NCBI GenBank assembly: GCA_017619275.1
Contig: JAFZSR010000089.1
Location: 1-53,305 of the forward strand
From: Prevotella sp.
Lineage (GTDB): Bacteria; Bacteroidota; Bacteroidia; Bacteroidales; Bacteroidaceae
Length of the DNA: 53,305 nt
Direction: 5' to 3'
Shown here: one piece after another, positions 7,980-17,015 of the stretch
How the letters are laid out: every line of letters starts with the position of its first letter
Numbering within the stretch: the first letter of the stretch is position 1
Position numbers and translations under genes: made by a program
Notes under the pieces: generated by a model
What the model saw: the letters and a program-made list of their open reading frames with translations, nothing else
Databases searched by the model: none
What the model was told of the DNA's origin: nothing

Positions 7980-9719
7980 ATGTCACAACTCGAACCCCTA
8001 ATAGCCGACCTCGCGCTCATTCTGATTTGTGCTGGTGCCATGACCCTGCTCTTCAAACGACTGAAGCAGCCAGTGGTGCTGGGTTATATCGTAGCGGGCT
8101 TCCTGGCCTCGCCAAACATGACTTATATGCCCAGCGTTACCGACATGGAAGGCATCAAGCTGTGGAGCGACATCGGTGTCATCTTCTTGCTTTTCGCCCT
8201 CGGCTTGGAGTTCTCGTTCCGCAAGATTCTGCGCATGGGTGCCGCGCCCATCATTGCCGCCTGCGCCGTCATCATGGGCATGATGCTTGTGGGCATGTTC
8301 ACTGGCCAGCTGTTTGGCTGGAGCCAGATGGACTGCATCTACCTGGGCGGCATGCTGGCCATGTCGTCGACCACCATCATCTTCAAGGCCTTCGACGACA
8401 TGGGGCTGCGTCAGAAGCGCTTCGCCAGTCTGGTGCTCAGTGTGCTCATCATCGAGGACATACTGGCCATCGTGCTCATGGTGGTACTAAGCACCATCGC
8501 AGCAGTGAGCCCCGATAACGCTGAAGGCTCTTCAGGAGCCGTAAGTGGAGCCATGATGGCCGTTGTGAAACTGGTCTTCTTCCTCGTGCTGTGGTTCGTC
8601 GTTGGCATCTACCTCATTCCCTTGTTCCTGCGCAAGGTGCGACAGCTCATGAGCAACGAAACGCTGCTCATCACGGCGCTTGCCCTCTGCTTCGGCATGG
8701 TGGTCATTGCTTCGTCGGTGGGATTTTCTGCCGCATTCGGTGCGTTCATCATGGGTAGCATTCTGGCTGAAACTGTTGAGAAAGAACAGATTGAGCACCT
8801 CGTCACACCCGTCAAAGACCTCTTTGGTGCCATCTTCTTCGTGTCGGTGGGCATGATGGTCGATGTGGCACTCATCGCCGACTACATCGTGCCCATCCTC
8901 TGCATCATCGCTGCCATCATGCTGGGCCAGACCATTCTGAGCACGGGTGGCTTCCTGCTGGCCGGACAGCCGCTGAAGACAGCCATGCAGTGCTCGTTCT
9001 CAATGACGCAGATTGGCGAGTTCGCCTTCATCCTTGCCACGCTGGGCACGTCGCTCGGCGTCACCAGCGACTTCCTCTACCCCATCGTCGTGGCCGTGTC
9101 GGTGTTCACCACTTTCACCACGCCCTATATGATCAGGTTGTCGGAGCCAGCCTACGGCTTCGTGGAGCGTATCCTACCAAAGCGGTGGCGTAGCAAGCTC
9201 GACGACTACAGCGTCACCCCCGAAACCTCTCACGAGGAAGTGACCGAGGGCGGCGTTTGGAGCGCCTACCTGAAGCGCACCGCCATCGTTGTCTCTATCA
9301 ACAGCGTGCTCTGCATGGCCATCATCGCCCTCATGTTCTATTTCGGCAAGCCCCACATTGCCAACCTACTGCCACAGCCCTGGGCCAACATCGTGACTGC
9401 CTTGGTGGTCATCATCCTCTGCGCCCCCTTCCTGTGGATGTTGATGCGGCAGGGAAGCCGCAACGAAAAGGTGGTCGCCCTATGGAACAGCGGCCGGGTC
9501 ACCCGTGTGAAATTGATGGCCTTCCAGCTGCTGCGCCTCTTCATCGGTGCAGCCTTCGTCAGCTACATCATCGGCCACACCGTAAACTTGGGCGGCATGA
9601 TCGGCCTCTTCGTCGTTCTCGCCATCCTGTTCAGCATTGTCTTCTCGCCCCGACTGAAGAAGAGTAGCGAGCAGATGACAAAAACCTTCCAGGAAAACCT
9701 CAACCAGCGAGAAGAGTAA
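7980..9719 (+). CDS. cation/proton antiporter, CPA2 (KefB-like) family
   Basis: An inner-membrane exchanger of monovalent cation (K+ or Na+) against protons. The protein has 579 residues with about 12 membrane segments in the first 400, including KRLKQPVVLGYIVAGFLASP, FALGLEFSFRKIL, and SVLIIEDILAIVLMV, which has the acidic pair expected in the ion-binding helix. The segment ILATLGTSLGVTSDFLYPIVVAVSVFTT ends the exchanger domain. The last 180 residues hold further hydrophobic segments and a charged tail but no TrkA-N/RCK nucleotide-binding domain, unlike KefB and KefC. It is monocistronic, with a 7-bp repeat array right after its stop codon. Confidence 0.9.
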   Translation: MSQLEPLIADLALILICAGAMTLLFKRLKQPVVLGYIVAGFLASPNMTYMPSVTDMEGIKLWSDIGVIFLLFALGLEFSFRKILRMGAAPIIAACAVIMGMMLVGMFTGQLFGWSQMDCIYLGGMLAMSSTTIIFKAFDDMGLRQKRFASLVLSVLIIEDILAIVLMVVLSTIAAVSPDNAEGSSGAVSGAMMAVVKLVFFLVLWFVVGIYLIPLFLRKVRQLMSNETLLITALALCFGMVVIASSVGFSAAFGAFIMGSILAETVEKEQIEHLVTPVKDLFGAIFFVSVGMMVDVALIADYIVPILCIIAAIMLGQTILSTGGFLLAGQPLKTAMQCSFSMTQIGEFAFILATLGTSLGVTSDFLYPIVVAVSVFTTFTTPYMIRLSEPAYGFVERILPKRWRSKLDDYSVTPETSHEEVTEGGVWSAYLKRTAIVVSINSVLCMAIIALMFYFGKPHIANLLPQPWANIVTALVVIILCAPFLWMLMRQGSRNEKVVALWNSGRVTRVKLMAFQLLRLFIGAAFVSYIIGHTVNLGGMIGLFVVLAILFSIVFSPRLKKSSEQMTKTFQENLNQREE

Positions 9720-9720
9720 A

Positions 9721-9790
9721 CGTTGAACATTGAACGGTGAACGTTGAACGGTGACCATTGACCATTAACCATTGACCATTGACCATTGAA
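9721..9790. repeat. ten tandem copies of a 7-bp repeat
   Basis: From 9721 the sequence reads as ten successive heptamers: CGTTGAA, CATTGAA, CGGTGAA, CGTTGAA, CGGTGAC, CATTGAC, CATTAAC, CATTGAC, CATTGAC, CATTGAA. It starts two bases after the TAA of the antiporter gene. Minus-strand ORFs across it (read as FNVQRS or MVNGQW repeats) are products of the repeat and are not called as genes. The same family appears in coding sequence at 21712-21739. Confidence 0.92.
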
Positions 9791-9832
9791 CACAAGAACG
9801 TTTGATATTATAAAGATTTTGCATAGACTTAC

Positions 9833-12052
9833 ATGAAAAAGATATTCATTACACTTGCTGCTGCGATGCTGTTCGCAGCCGTGACACTTCCTTCATGGGG
9901 AGCTACCAACGACAGGAAGAAGGTGGGAGTGGTGCTGAGTGGCGGTGGCGCTAAAGGCATGGGCCATATCGGTGTGCTGAAGGTTTTGGAGAAGGCGGGG
10001 ATTCCCATCGACATTGTCACCGGCACCTCGATGGGAAGCATCATCGGCGGACTCTATGCCATCGGCTACAACGCCGGCGCCCTCGACTCGATGGTGCGCG
10101 TGCAGGACTGGGCCTACGTCATCAGCGACCGCGAAGACTTGCGCAACCAAAGCCTCAACGACCGAAAGAAGCAATACACCTACGTCTACTCCACGGGGTT
10201 GACCATCGGCCAGCGCGACCAGAACGCCGGCGGATTCATCAAGGGCAAGAACCTGGCCGAGCTGTTCCAGCAGCTCTGCACGGGCTATACCGACTCGATT
10301 GATTTTACTACCGGCCTGCGCATCCCCTTTGCCTGCGTGGCCATCAACATCGTTGACAACAGCGAAGTGGATTTCCATAGCGGACGACTGCCACAAGCCA
10401 TGCGCGCCTCAATGGCCATCCCCGTCGCCTTCTCACCCGTCAGGATTGGCGACATGGTGCTCGTCGATGGCGGCTTGAAGAACAACTACCCCGCCGACCT
10501 GGCTCGACAGTTGGGAGCCGACATCATCATCGGCGTCACCGTGCAGGGCGCACCGAAGGTGGCCGAGGACATAGGCGGCACGATGAGCATCCTGAGCCAA
10601 ATCATCGACGTGAACTGTAAGAACAAACTCGACGAGAACTTGCGGCTCACCGACCTGCATCTTCAAGTCGACACGAAGGGCTACGGCTCGGCCAGCTTCT
10701 CGCAAGCAGCCATCGACACGCTCATTCGCCGAGGCGAGGAGGAAGGCATGCGCCACTGGGACGAGATCGTCGCCTTGAAGCAGCGCATCGGCGTCGACAA
10801 GGATTTCATGCCCGAGATCCCCCACCCGCTTCGTCCGCAGGTGATGACCGAGAAGCAGCGCGTCATCGCCTACACTTTCGAGAATATGACGCCACAGGCT
10901 GAGCGCTTTCTGAAACAGAAATTCAACCTGAACAAGATCGACAGCATCGACGCCAAACTGGAGCAGCAACTCACCACCTGCATGCGAGTCGACCTGTTCT
11001 ACCAGACTGCCGAGTGCCGTCTGGTGCCCGAGGGCAACGGCGTGCGCGTTATCCTCGCGGCAGGCAACCGCAAGTCGGTGCAGCTGCATGCTGGCGTCCG
11101 CTACGACACTGAGGAATATGCCGCCTTGCAGTTGGGCCTCGACATCCCGCTGAAGACCGCCATCCCCATGAACACCGACCTGGTGCTGCGCCTGGGCAAG
11201 CGGCTGATGGCTCGTGGTGAGTTCACCATCCACCCCCGCAGCATCGTACGGCCCACCATCAGCTATGCTTTCCACCGCAACGACGTGGATATCTATTTCA
11301 ACGGCGACCGCGACTACAACATCCGCTACAACCAGTTCCAAGCCGAGATCATCCCCATCAGTCACGACCTGCGCCACTTTAACATACAGTATGGACTACG
11401 CTGGGACCACATGCACTATCGCAATAAACTTGGCTCGGAGACATCCATACAGGCTGTTCTCAAGAACGAGCACTTCTACAGCTACCACGCCCGCATCAAC
11501 TACAACAGCGAAGACGACTGGAACTTCCCCACCCGTGGTTCACGCTTCAAGGCCGAATATTCCTATATGACCGACGACTTTGCAAAGCTCGACGGTAAAC
11601 CTGGCATGAGCGAGGTCAACGCCAACTGGCGCACGTCGTTCACCTTTGGCCAACGGTTCACGCTGCAGCCCATGCTCTACGGCCGCCTGCTCTTCGGCAC
11701 CATCGTTCCACCCGCTTTTGGCAACACCATCGGCGGCGACTGGTTCGGCCACTATGTGGAACAACAAATGCCCTTCGCCGGCATCGGCAACATGGAGTAT
11801 GTCGACCACCAGTTTGTTGCCGCTCAGCTGCAAGCCCAGGAGCGCATCGGCAGCAACAGCTACGTGCTGCTACGTGTGGCCGGCGCTCAACAGGCCGACC
11901 ATCTGCGCAACCTCCTCGATCGCAGCACGCTGCTCGGTGGTCAGATTGCCTATTACTACAACACCATCATCGGTCCCGTGGGTGCCAACGTTGGCTACAG
12001 CAACCGCACCAAGAAGCCCTACTTCTATCTAAACCTGGGATACGAATTCTAA
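9833..12052 (+). CDS. patatin-like phospholipase with C-terminal barrel (PlpD-like)
   Basis: A predicted lipid acyl hydrolase carried by an outer-membrane barrel. The 739-residue protein has a signal peptide (cut near SWGA), then a patatin domain with the oxyanion loop SGGGAKGMGHIG (about residue 35), the nucleophile in GTSMGS (about 63-68) and the catalytic Asp in VDGGLKNNYP (about 209). Residues 340-430 look like a POTRA-type linker, and the last 300 residues alternate like a 16-strand Omp85-type barrel, ending in GYEF with a terminal Phe. Size and order match PlpD of Pseudomonas (728 residues). It opens the nine-gene run 9833-20537. Confidence 0.92.
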   Translation: MKKIFITLAAAMLFAAVTLPSWGATNDRKKVGVVLSGGGAKGMGHIGVLKVLEKAGIPIDIVTGTSMGSIIGGLYAIGYNAGALDSMVRVQDWAYVISDREDLRNQSLNDRKKQYTYVYSTGLTIGQRDQNAGGFIKGKNLAELFQQLCTGYTDSIDFTTGLRIPFACVAINIVDNSEVDFHSGRLPQAMRASMAIPVAFSPVRIGDMVLVDGGLKNNYPADLARQLGADIIIGVTVQGAPKVAEDIGGTMSILSQIIDVNCKNKLDENLRLTDLHLQVDTKGYGSASFSQAAIDTLIRRGEEEGMRHWDEIVALKQRIGVDKDFMPEIPHPLRPQVMTEKQRVIAYTFENMTPQAERFLKQKFNLNKIDSIDAKLEQQLTTCMRVDLFYQTAECRLVPEGNGVRVILAAGNRKSVQLHAGVRYDTEEYAALQLGLDIPLKTAIPMNTDLVLRLGKRLMARGEFTIHPRSIVRPTISYAFHRNDVDIYFNGDRDYNIRYNQFQAEIIPISHDLRHFNIQYGLRWDHMHYRNKLGSETSIQAVLKNEHFYSYHARINYNSEDDWNFPTRGSRFKAEYSYMTDDFAKLDGKPGMSEVNANWRTSFTFGQRFTLQPMLYGRLLFGTIVPPAFGNTIGGDWFGHYVEQQMPFAGIGNMEYVDHQFVAAQLQAQERIGSNSYVLLRVAGAQQADHLRNLLDRSTLLGGQIAYYYNTIIGPVGANVGYSNRTKKPYFYLNLGYEF

Positions 12053-12065
12053 TATAATAACTAAC

Positions 12066-13556
12066 ATGAAAAGAAAGGACAAAACTAAGATGGCGCGGGC
12101 GGTGATGCTCGGGCTCTTGGTGCTGTTGCCTTTGACGGGAGGAGCGCAAAGGATTTTGACGCTCGACAGCTGCAGGGCGATGGCACTAAGAAACAACAAG
12201 CAAATGGACGTGGCGAAGATGAAGCAGGAGGTGAACGCCAACCTGCGGAAGTCGGCACGTACGCAGTATCTGCCAAAAGTCAATGCACTGGGCGGCTATC
12301 TCTGGATGAGCAAGGAGGTCTCCATCCTGAACGATGACCAGAAATCGACGCTGAACAACATGGGCACGAATACGGCGACGAAGCTGCAGGATGCACTGGC
12401 ACCGCTGACATCGACACTGCCTTCCGCTGCACAAGCAAAGATGAGCAGCGACATGGCGCAGTTTGCCGGCGCACTCGACTTAGTGGGCGCTGGCATCGTT
12501 GACGGTTTCCGAACAGACACGCGCCACACGGTGGCCGGAGCGGTGATGGTGACACAGCCCGTCTACATGGGCGGAGCCATCGCGGCGGCAAACAAGATGG
12601 CCGACATCAACGAGGAGATGGCCGCAAACTCACTGGAGTTGAAGCGGCAGGTCACCTTATTTAATATCGACCAAGCCTACTGGCAAGTAGTGTCGTTGCG
12701 GCAAAAGCAAAAGTTGGCCGAAAGCTACGCCACGCTGGTGCGAAAGCTAAAGGGCGATGTGCAGAAGATGATTGATCAGGGCTTGGCAACAAAGGGCGAT
12801 GGATTGAGTGTCGGCGTCAGGGTGAACGAGGCCGAGATGGCACTGACGCAGGTTACCGACGGACTGGCTTTGGCGAAGATGCTGCTCTGCCAGTTGTGCG
12901 GACTGCCCTTGGAAGAGGAAATCACGTTGGCCGAAGAGGAGTCTGCTGGGCTTTTCGATTCTTCCGAAGATTTAGGGAAGACCAGTGCTACCGTCGACAT
13001 GGCCGCGGAAAACCGCCCAGAACTGAAGGTGCTTCAGAACACCGTTGACCTCACCCGCCAGACCACAAACTTGCTGAAGGCGGGCAATCTGCCACAGGTA
13101 GTGCTGATGGGAGGGTACGCGATGAGCAATCCAAATACTTTCAACGGATTTGAGAAGAAGTTCGGCGGCGTCTGGAACGTGGGCGTCGTGGTGCGCGTGC
13201 CCGTTTGGAACTGGGGCGACGTGAAATATAAGGTGCGTGCATCGAAGGGTGCCACCGCCATGGCCAACCTGGAACTGGACGACGCCCGCGAACTCATTAA
13301 CTTGCAGGTGCGTCAGGGCAATTTCAAGGTGAACGAGGCCCAAAAGAAGCTTGTGATGGCACAGGCCAACATCGCCAATGCCGAGGAGAACCTGCGAATG
13401 GCGAACCTCGGATTCAAAGAAGGAACTGTGTCGTTCACCACCGTCATGGAGGCACAAACAGCCTGGCAACTGGCACAATCGCAGAAGATCGACGCAGAGA
13501 TTGGCGTAAAGCTCTCGCAAGTGGAATTGCAGAAGGCACTCGGAACACTCCAGTGA
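12066..13556 (+). CDS. TolC family outer-membrane efflux protein
   Basis: A 496-residue outer-membrane channel for type I-like export. It has a cleavable signal peptide (LPLTGGAQ) without lipobox Cys, the opening helix LTLDSCRAMALRNNKQMDVAK, long Ala/Gln/Glu-rich helices and the closing NLGFKEGTVSFTTVMEAQTAW pattern of OEP repeats. It lies 13 nt after the phospholipase gene and overlaps the area just ahead of the HlyD gene. The neighbours (HlyD and two ABC-2 permeases) indicate it serves that exporter rather than the RND pump, which has its own channel at 4991. Confidence 0.92.
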   Translation: MKRKDKTKMARAVMLGLLVLLPLTGGAQRILTLDSCRAMALRNNKQMDVAKMKQEVNANLRKSARTQYLPKVNALGGYLWMSKEVSILNDDQKSTLNNMGTNTATKLQDALAPLTSTLPSAAQAKMSSDMAQFAGALDLVGAGIVDGFRTDTRHTVAGAVMVTQPVYMGGAIAAANKMADINEEMAANSLELKRQVTLFNIDQAYWQVVSLRQKQKLAESYATLVRKLKGDVQKMIDQGLATKGDGLSVGVRVNEAEMALTQVTDGLALAKMLLCQLCGLPLEEEITLAEEESAGLFDSSEDLGKTSATVDMAAENRPELKVLQNTVDLTRQTTNLLKAGNLPQVVLMGGYAMSNPNTFNGFEKKFGGVWNVGVVVRVPVWNWGDVKYKVRASKGATAMANLELDDARELINLQVRQGNFKVNEAQKKLVMAQANIANAEENLRMANLGFKEGTVSFTTVMEAQTAWQLAQSQKIDAEIGVKLSQVELQKALGTLQ

Positions 13557-13591
13557 TTAACATCATAATAACGAAAAAGAAAGAAAGCATT

Positions 13592-14587
13592 ATGTCAGAC
13601 AAAGCAAAACAACAGCATAACAACATCCTGCTGGCTGTGGCAGGATTTTCAATCGTAGTAATCATCGTGGCCCTCATCGGTTTCCTGGCTCTTGGCCGTG
13701 ACCCCGATTTGATTCAGGGCGAGATGGAGGTCGAGGAGTACCGCGTGTCGGGCAAGGTGCCTGGGCGCATCCTCGAACTCAGAGTAAAAGAGGGCGATAT
13801 GGTGCAGGCCGGCGACACGCTGGCCATCATCGAGGCTCCCGAAGTGGAGGCAAAGATGGCCCAGGCTAAGAGTGCTGTCGATGCCGCCTCGGCATTGGAG
13901 CAGATGGCGCAAAACGGTGCCCGCAAGGAGATGGTACAATCGGCTTTCCAACTCCTGCAGCAGGCCAAGGCTGGGCTGGAAATCGCCGAGAAGTCGTACA
14001 ACCGCATAAAGATTCTCTTCGAGGAGGAGGTCATCAGCGCGCAGAAGTTCGACGAGGCCGAGGCGATGTACAAGTCGGCCCAAGCACAGGTGAAGGCCGC
14101 GCAGAGCCAATATGACATGGCCGTGAACGGAGCTCGCGCCGAGGAGAAACGCGCCGCCCAGGCCACCGTGGGGCAGGCTCGTGGTGCCGTGCAGGAGGTG
14201 ATGGGCTATGTCAAGGAGACGGTACAGATAGCCCAGATGGCTGGCGAGGTAACCGATGTCTACCCGAAAGTGGGCGAGCTCGTCGGCACCGGCACGCCCA
14301 TCATGTCCATCGCCATGATGGACGACCAGTGGGCTACGTTCAACATCCGTGAAGACCAGCTGAAAGACATCAAGGTGGGTCAGGAACTCACCGTTGAAAT
14401 CCCCGCCCTCGACGTGGAGACAAAGATGAAGGTGACTTCGATGAAGGACAAGGGTTCATTTGCCGTGTGGAAAGCCACGAAAGCCAGCGGTCGGTACGAC
14501 CAGAAGACCTTCGAGGTGAAGGCCCGCCCAACAGAGCCCATCGACGGTGTGCGTCCTGGCATGTCGGTACTATTGAAACAGAAATAA
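13592..14587 (+). CDS. HlyD family adaptor of an ABC-2 exporter
   Basis: A 331-residue membrane fusion protein with one N-terminal membrane anchor (LLAVAGFSIVVIIVALIGFLAL). A biotinyl-lipoyl half is seen at VSGKVPGRILELRVKEGDMV, a helical hairpin at about residues 80-200, then AGEVTDVYPKVGELVGTGTP and a C-terminal beta domain. A GTG at 13553 overlapping the TolC stop would add 13 residues; the ATG at 13592 is preferred because the anchor then follows directly. It resembles YbhG/YhiI. The next two genes are permeases of the same exporter. Confidence 0.92.
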   Translation: MSDKAKQQHNNILLAVAGFSIVVIIVALIGFLALGRDPDLIQGEMEVEEYRVSGKVPGRILELRVKEGDMVQAGDTLAIIEAPEVEAKMAQAKSAVDAASALEQMAQNGARKEMVQSAFQLLQQAKAGLEIAEKSYNRIKILFEEEVISAQKFDEAEAMYKSAQAQVKAAQSQYDMAVNGARAEEKRAAQATVGQARGAVQEVMGYVKETVQIAQMAGEVTDVYPKVGELVGTGTPIMSIAMMDDQWATFNIREDQLKDIKVGQELTVEIPALDVETKMKVTSMKDKGSFAVWKATKASGRYDQKTFEVKARPTEPIDGVRPGMSVLLKQK

Positions 14588-14620
14588 GGAACGATTGGTT
14601 TCATTGTATTTGATTTGCCA

Positions 14621-15793
14621 ATGAAATATATATCTGATTTCCTCAACGTCGCACTGCGCGAGCTGGGTATCATCGTGCGCAAGAACCAAATCTACGGCTT
14701 CTGCATGGTGGTGTTCCCGCTACTCGTCGTGTTCTTCTTCACCACGATGCTCGACGAGGGACTCCCGCACGACTTGCCCATCGGCGTGGTAGACCAGGAC
14801 AACTCGGCAACATCGCGCAGCCTTGTCCGCAACCTCGATGCCATGCAAAGCTCACGCGTGAAGTACCGCTTCGCCAACGTCACCGAGGCCCGCAACGCCA
14901 TGCAGGAAGGCAAGGTCTTCGCTTACCTCTATATCCCCGAGGGCATGTCGTCGAAGCTCCTCTCCGGGCGGCGTCCGAAGATTTCGTACTACTACACGAT
15001 GACGTGTTTGACGGCCGGCTCAATGGCGATGAAGGACATGAAGACCATCGGCATGCTCGGCTCGGCGGCGGTGGGGAAGGCCAAGCTCTCGGCAAAGGGT
15101 GCAACGAAGCAACAGATTGCCGCCGCGCTGCAGCCCGTCAGCATCGATGCGCACATGATAGCCAACCCACAAGGGTCGTACAATTACTCGCTGACAACGG
15201 TTTTCGTACCCGGCATCCTGATGCTCTTCATGGCGTTGCTCTCAGCCTATTCGCTGGGCATGGAGCTGAAGTTCGACACGGGCAAGGAGTGGCTTCACAC
15301 GGCAGGCGACAATATCGTTGTGGCCATCCTCGGCAAGTACGTCGTCCACGCGCTGGTGTTCCTGCTCGTCATCTTCCTCTACCAATATTACATCTTCAAC
15401 GTGCTCCACTTCCCCCGGCTTGGCGGCACGTGGACTATTGTGCGGCTCAGCCTCTTGCAGGTGTTGGGCGGCCTAGGTTTCGGTATCTTCGCCTTCGGCC
15501 TGATGCCCTCGCTGCGCATGTCGATGAGCATCGCTTCGCTGTGGTCGGTGCTCAGCATCTCCATGTGCGGCTCGGCTTTTCCCGTGGCGGGCATGGACAC
15601 TCCTCTGCAGACCATGTCATGGCTGTTCCCCCTGCGCCACTATTGGATGATTTATCAGGCAACGGTACTCAACGGCTTCCCTGTCATCGATGTATGGTTC
15701 CACCTTGTGGCACTCGTGGCGTTCACGCTGCTGCCCTGGTTCGTCCTCCGCAAGATTAAAAACACCATGCTCAACTATGTGTACATCCCTTGA
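14621..15793 (+). CDS. ABC-2 type permease (first of two)
   Basis: A 390-residue inner-membrane subunit of a YbhSR-like exporter. It has an N-terminal membrane segment (IYGFCMVVFPLLVVFFFTTML), an extracytoplasmic domain of about 150 residues (DLPIGVVDQDNSATSRSLVR), and five C-terminal membrane segments starting near VFVPGILMLFMALLSAYS. A TTG two codons upstream is possible but the ATG is preferred. It shares fold and residues with the following gene (VVDQ-S-S motif), indicating an old duplication and a heterodimer. No ATPase is encoded nearby. Confidence 0.9.
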   Translation: MKYISDFLNVALRELGIIVRKNQIYGFCMVVFPLLVVFFFTTMLDEGLPHDLPIGVVDQDNSATSRSLVRNLDAMQSSRVKYRFANVTEARNAMQEGKVFAYLYIPEGMSSKLLSGRRPKISYYYTMTCLTAGSMAMKDMKTIGMLGSAAVGKAKLSAKGATKQQIAAALQPVSIDAHMIANPQGSYNYSLTTVFVPGILMLFMALLSAYSLGMELKFDTGKEWLHTAGDNIVVAILGKYVVHALVFLLVIFLYQYYIFNVLHFPRLGGTWTIVRLSLLQVLGGLGFGIFAFGLMPSLRMSMSIASLWSVLSISMCGSAFPVAGMDTPLQTMSWLFPLRHYWMIYQATVLNGFPVIDVWFHLVALVAFTLLPWFVLRKIKNTMLNYVYIP

Positions 15794-15813
15794 GTAGTAA
15801 AGTAGAAAAGATT

Positions 15814-17010
15814 ATGTTTGAAAGACTGAAACAACATATTACCGACGTCTTGTACATTTGGCGGCATGAGATGATAAGGGTCTTCAAGGACGAGGGCGTG
15901 CTGATGTTCCTCGTCGTTGTGCCGCTGGGCTACCCGCTGCTGTATTCATGGATCTACAACAACGAGACCCTGCACGAAACGCCAGTGGTGGTCGTCGACC
16001 AGTCGCACTCCGCCCTCTCGCGCCAGTTCATCCACGACTGCGACGCCTCGCCCGATTTGGATGTGAAGTTTTACGCCGAGGATCTCGACGAAGCCCGCTC
16101 TCTTGTCAGCCGACAACTGGTCCGTGGCATCTACCTCATCCCGTCGGATTTCGCCGAACGCATCAGCCGTGGCGAGCAGGGCACCGTCAGCGTCTATTGC
16201 GACATGTCGCTCATGCTCGCCTACAAGGCCGTTTATCAGACCGCTATGGTCGAGGCCAGCCGACTCGGCGCGGGCATCAACATCAAGCGCGCCGGGAATT
16301 TCACCAAGCGTGAGGACGCCATCACTGCGCAGCCCCTTGCCGTCGACGATGTGGCCATGTTCAACCCCTCGGGTGGCTACGGCTCGTGCGTCCTGCCCGC
16401 TGTGTTGATGCTCATCCTTCAGCAGGCCCTCGCCCTCGGCATCGGCATGGCTGCCGGCACCGCCCGCGAGCGCCACCGCAACGGTCAGCTCATCCCCGAC
16501 GACGACCCGCACTACCGTGGCGCCTACCGCATCGTCTGGGGCAAGGCTCTCTGCTACGGAATGCTTGGTGCCGTTGCCGCCGCCTACCTCTCGATGGCCG
16601 TTCCGCGGATGTTTTCCTTCCCGCAGCTGGCTTCTGGCTGGACGCTGCTGTTGATGCTGCTGCCCTACACCATCGCCAGCATCTTCTTCGGCATGACCGT
16701 CAGCTGTCTGGTGCGCTACCGCGAGAATGTGATGCTGTTGATGGTGTTCGTCTCCGTGCCACTGCTCTTCCTCACCGGCGTGTCGTGGCCACAGTCGAGC
16801 ATCCCCGGCTACTGGCAGGGCATCTCCTGGCTCTTCCCTAGCACCTTCGGTGTCCGTGCGTTCATTCGCATTAACAGCATGGGCGCTTCATTCAGCCAGA
16901 TTCTCCCCGAGATTCGCATCCTGTGGATTCAAGCTGCCGCCTATCTCGGCCTCGCCTGCCTCGTCTACCGCCACCAGTTCCGACTGATGAGAAAATACGC
17001 AAACAATTAA
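15814..17010 (+). CDS. ABC-2 type permease (second of two)
   Basis: A 398-residue partner of the preceding permease with the same layout: N-terminal membrane segment (EGVLMFLVVVPLGYPLLYSW), extracytoplasmic domain with TPVVVVDQSHSALSRQFI, and C-terminal membrane segments (VLPAVLMLILQQALALGIGM onward). A TTG at 15790 overlapping the previous stop is open, but ATG 15814 gives the expected MFERLK beginning. Only 5 nt separate it from the LOG-family gene. Confidence 0.9.
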   Translation: MFERLKQHITDVLYIWRHEMIRVFKDEGVLMFLVVVPLGYPLLYSWIYNNETLHETPVVVVDQSHSALSRQFIHDCDASPDLDVKFYAEDLDEARSLVSRQLVRGIYLIPSDFAERISRGEQGTVSVYCDMSLMLAYKAVYQTAMVEASRLGAGINIKRAGNFTKREDAITAQPLAVDDVAMFNPSGGYGSCVLPAVLMLILQQALALGIGMAAGTARERHRNGQLIPDDDPHYRGAYRIVWGKALCYGMLGAVAAAYLSMAVPRMFSFPQLASGWTLLLMLLPYTIASIFFGMTVSCLVRYRENVMLLMVFVSVPLLFLTGVSWPQSSIPGYWQGISWLFPSTFGVRAFIRINSMGASFSQILPEIRILWIQAAAYLGLACLVYRHQFRLMRKYANN

Positions 17011-17015
17011 CAACT

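Noticed and set aside
9480-9793. minus-strand ORFs with FNVQRS and MVNGQW repeats
   Set aside because: They are translations of the 7-bp repeat array and the antiporter gene's reverse strand, in competing frames, with no start context.
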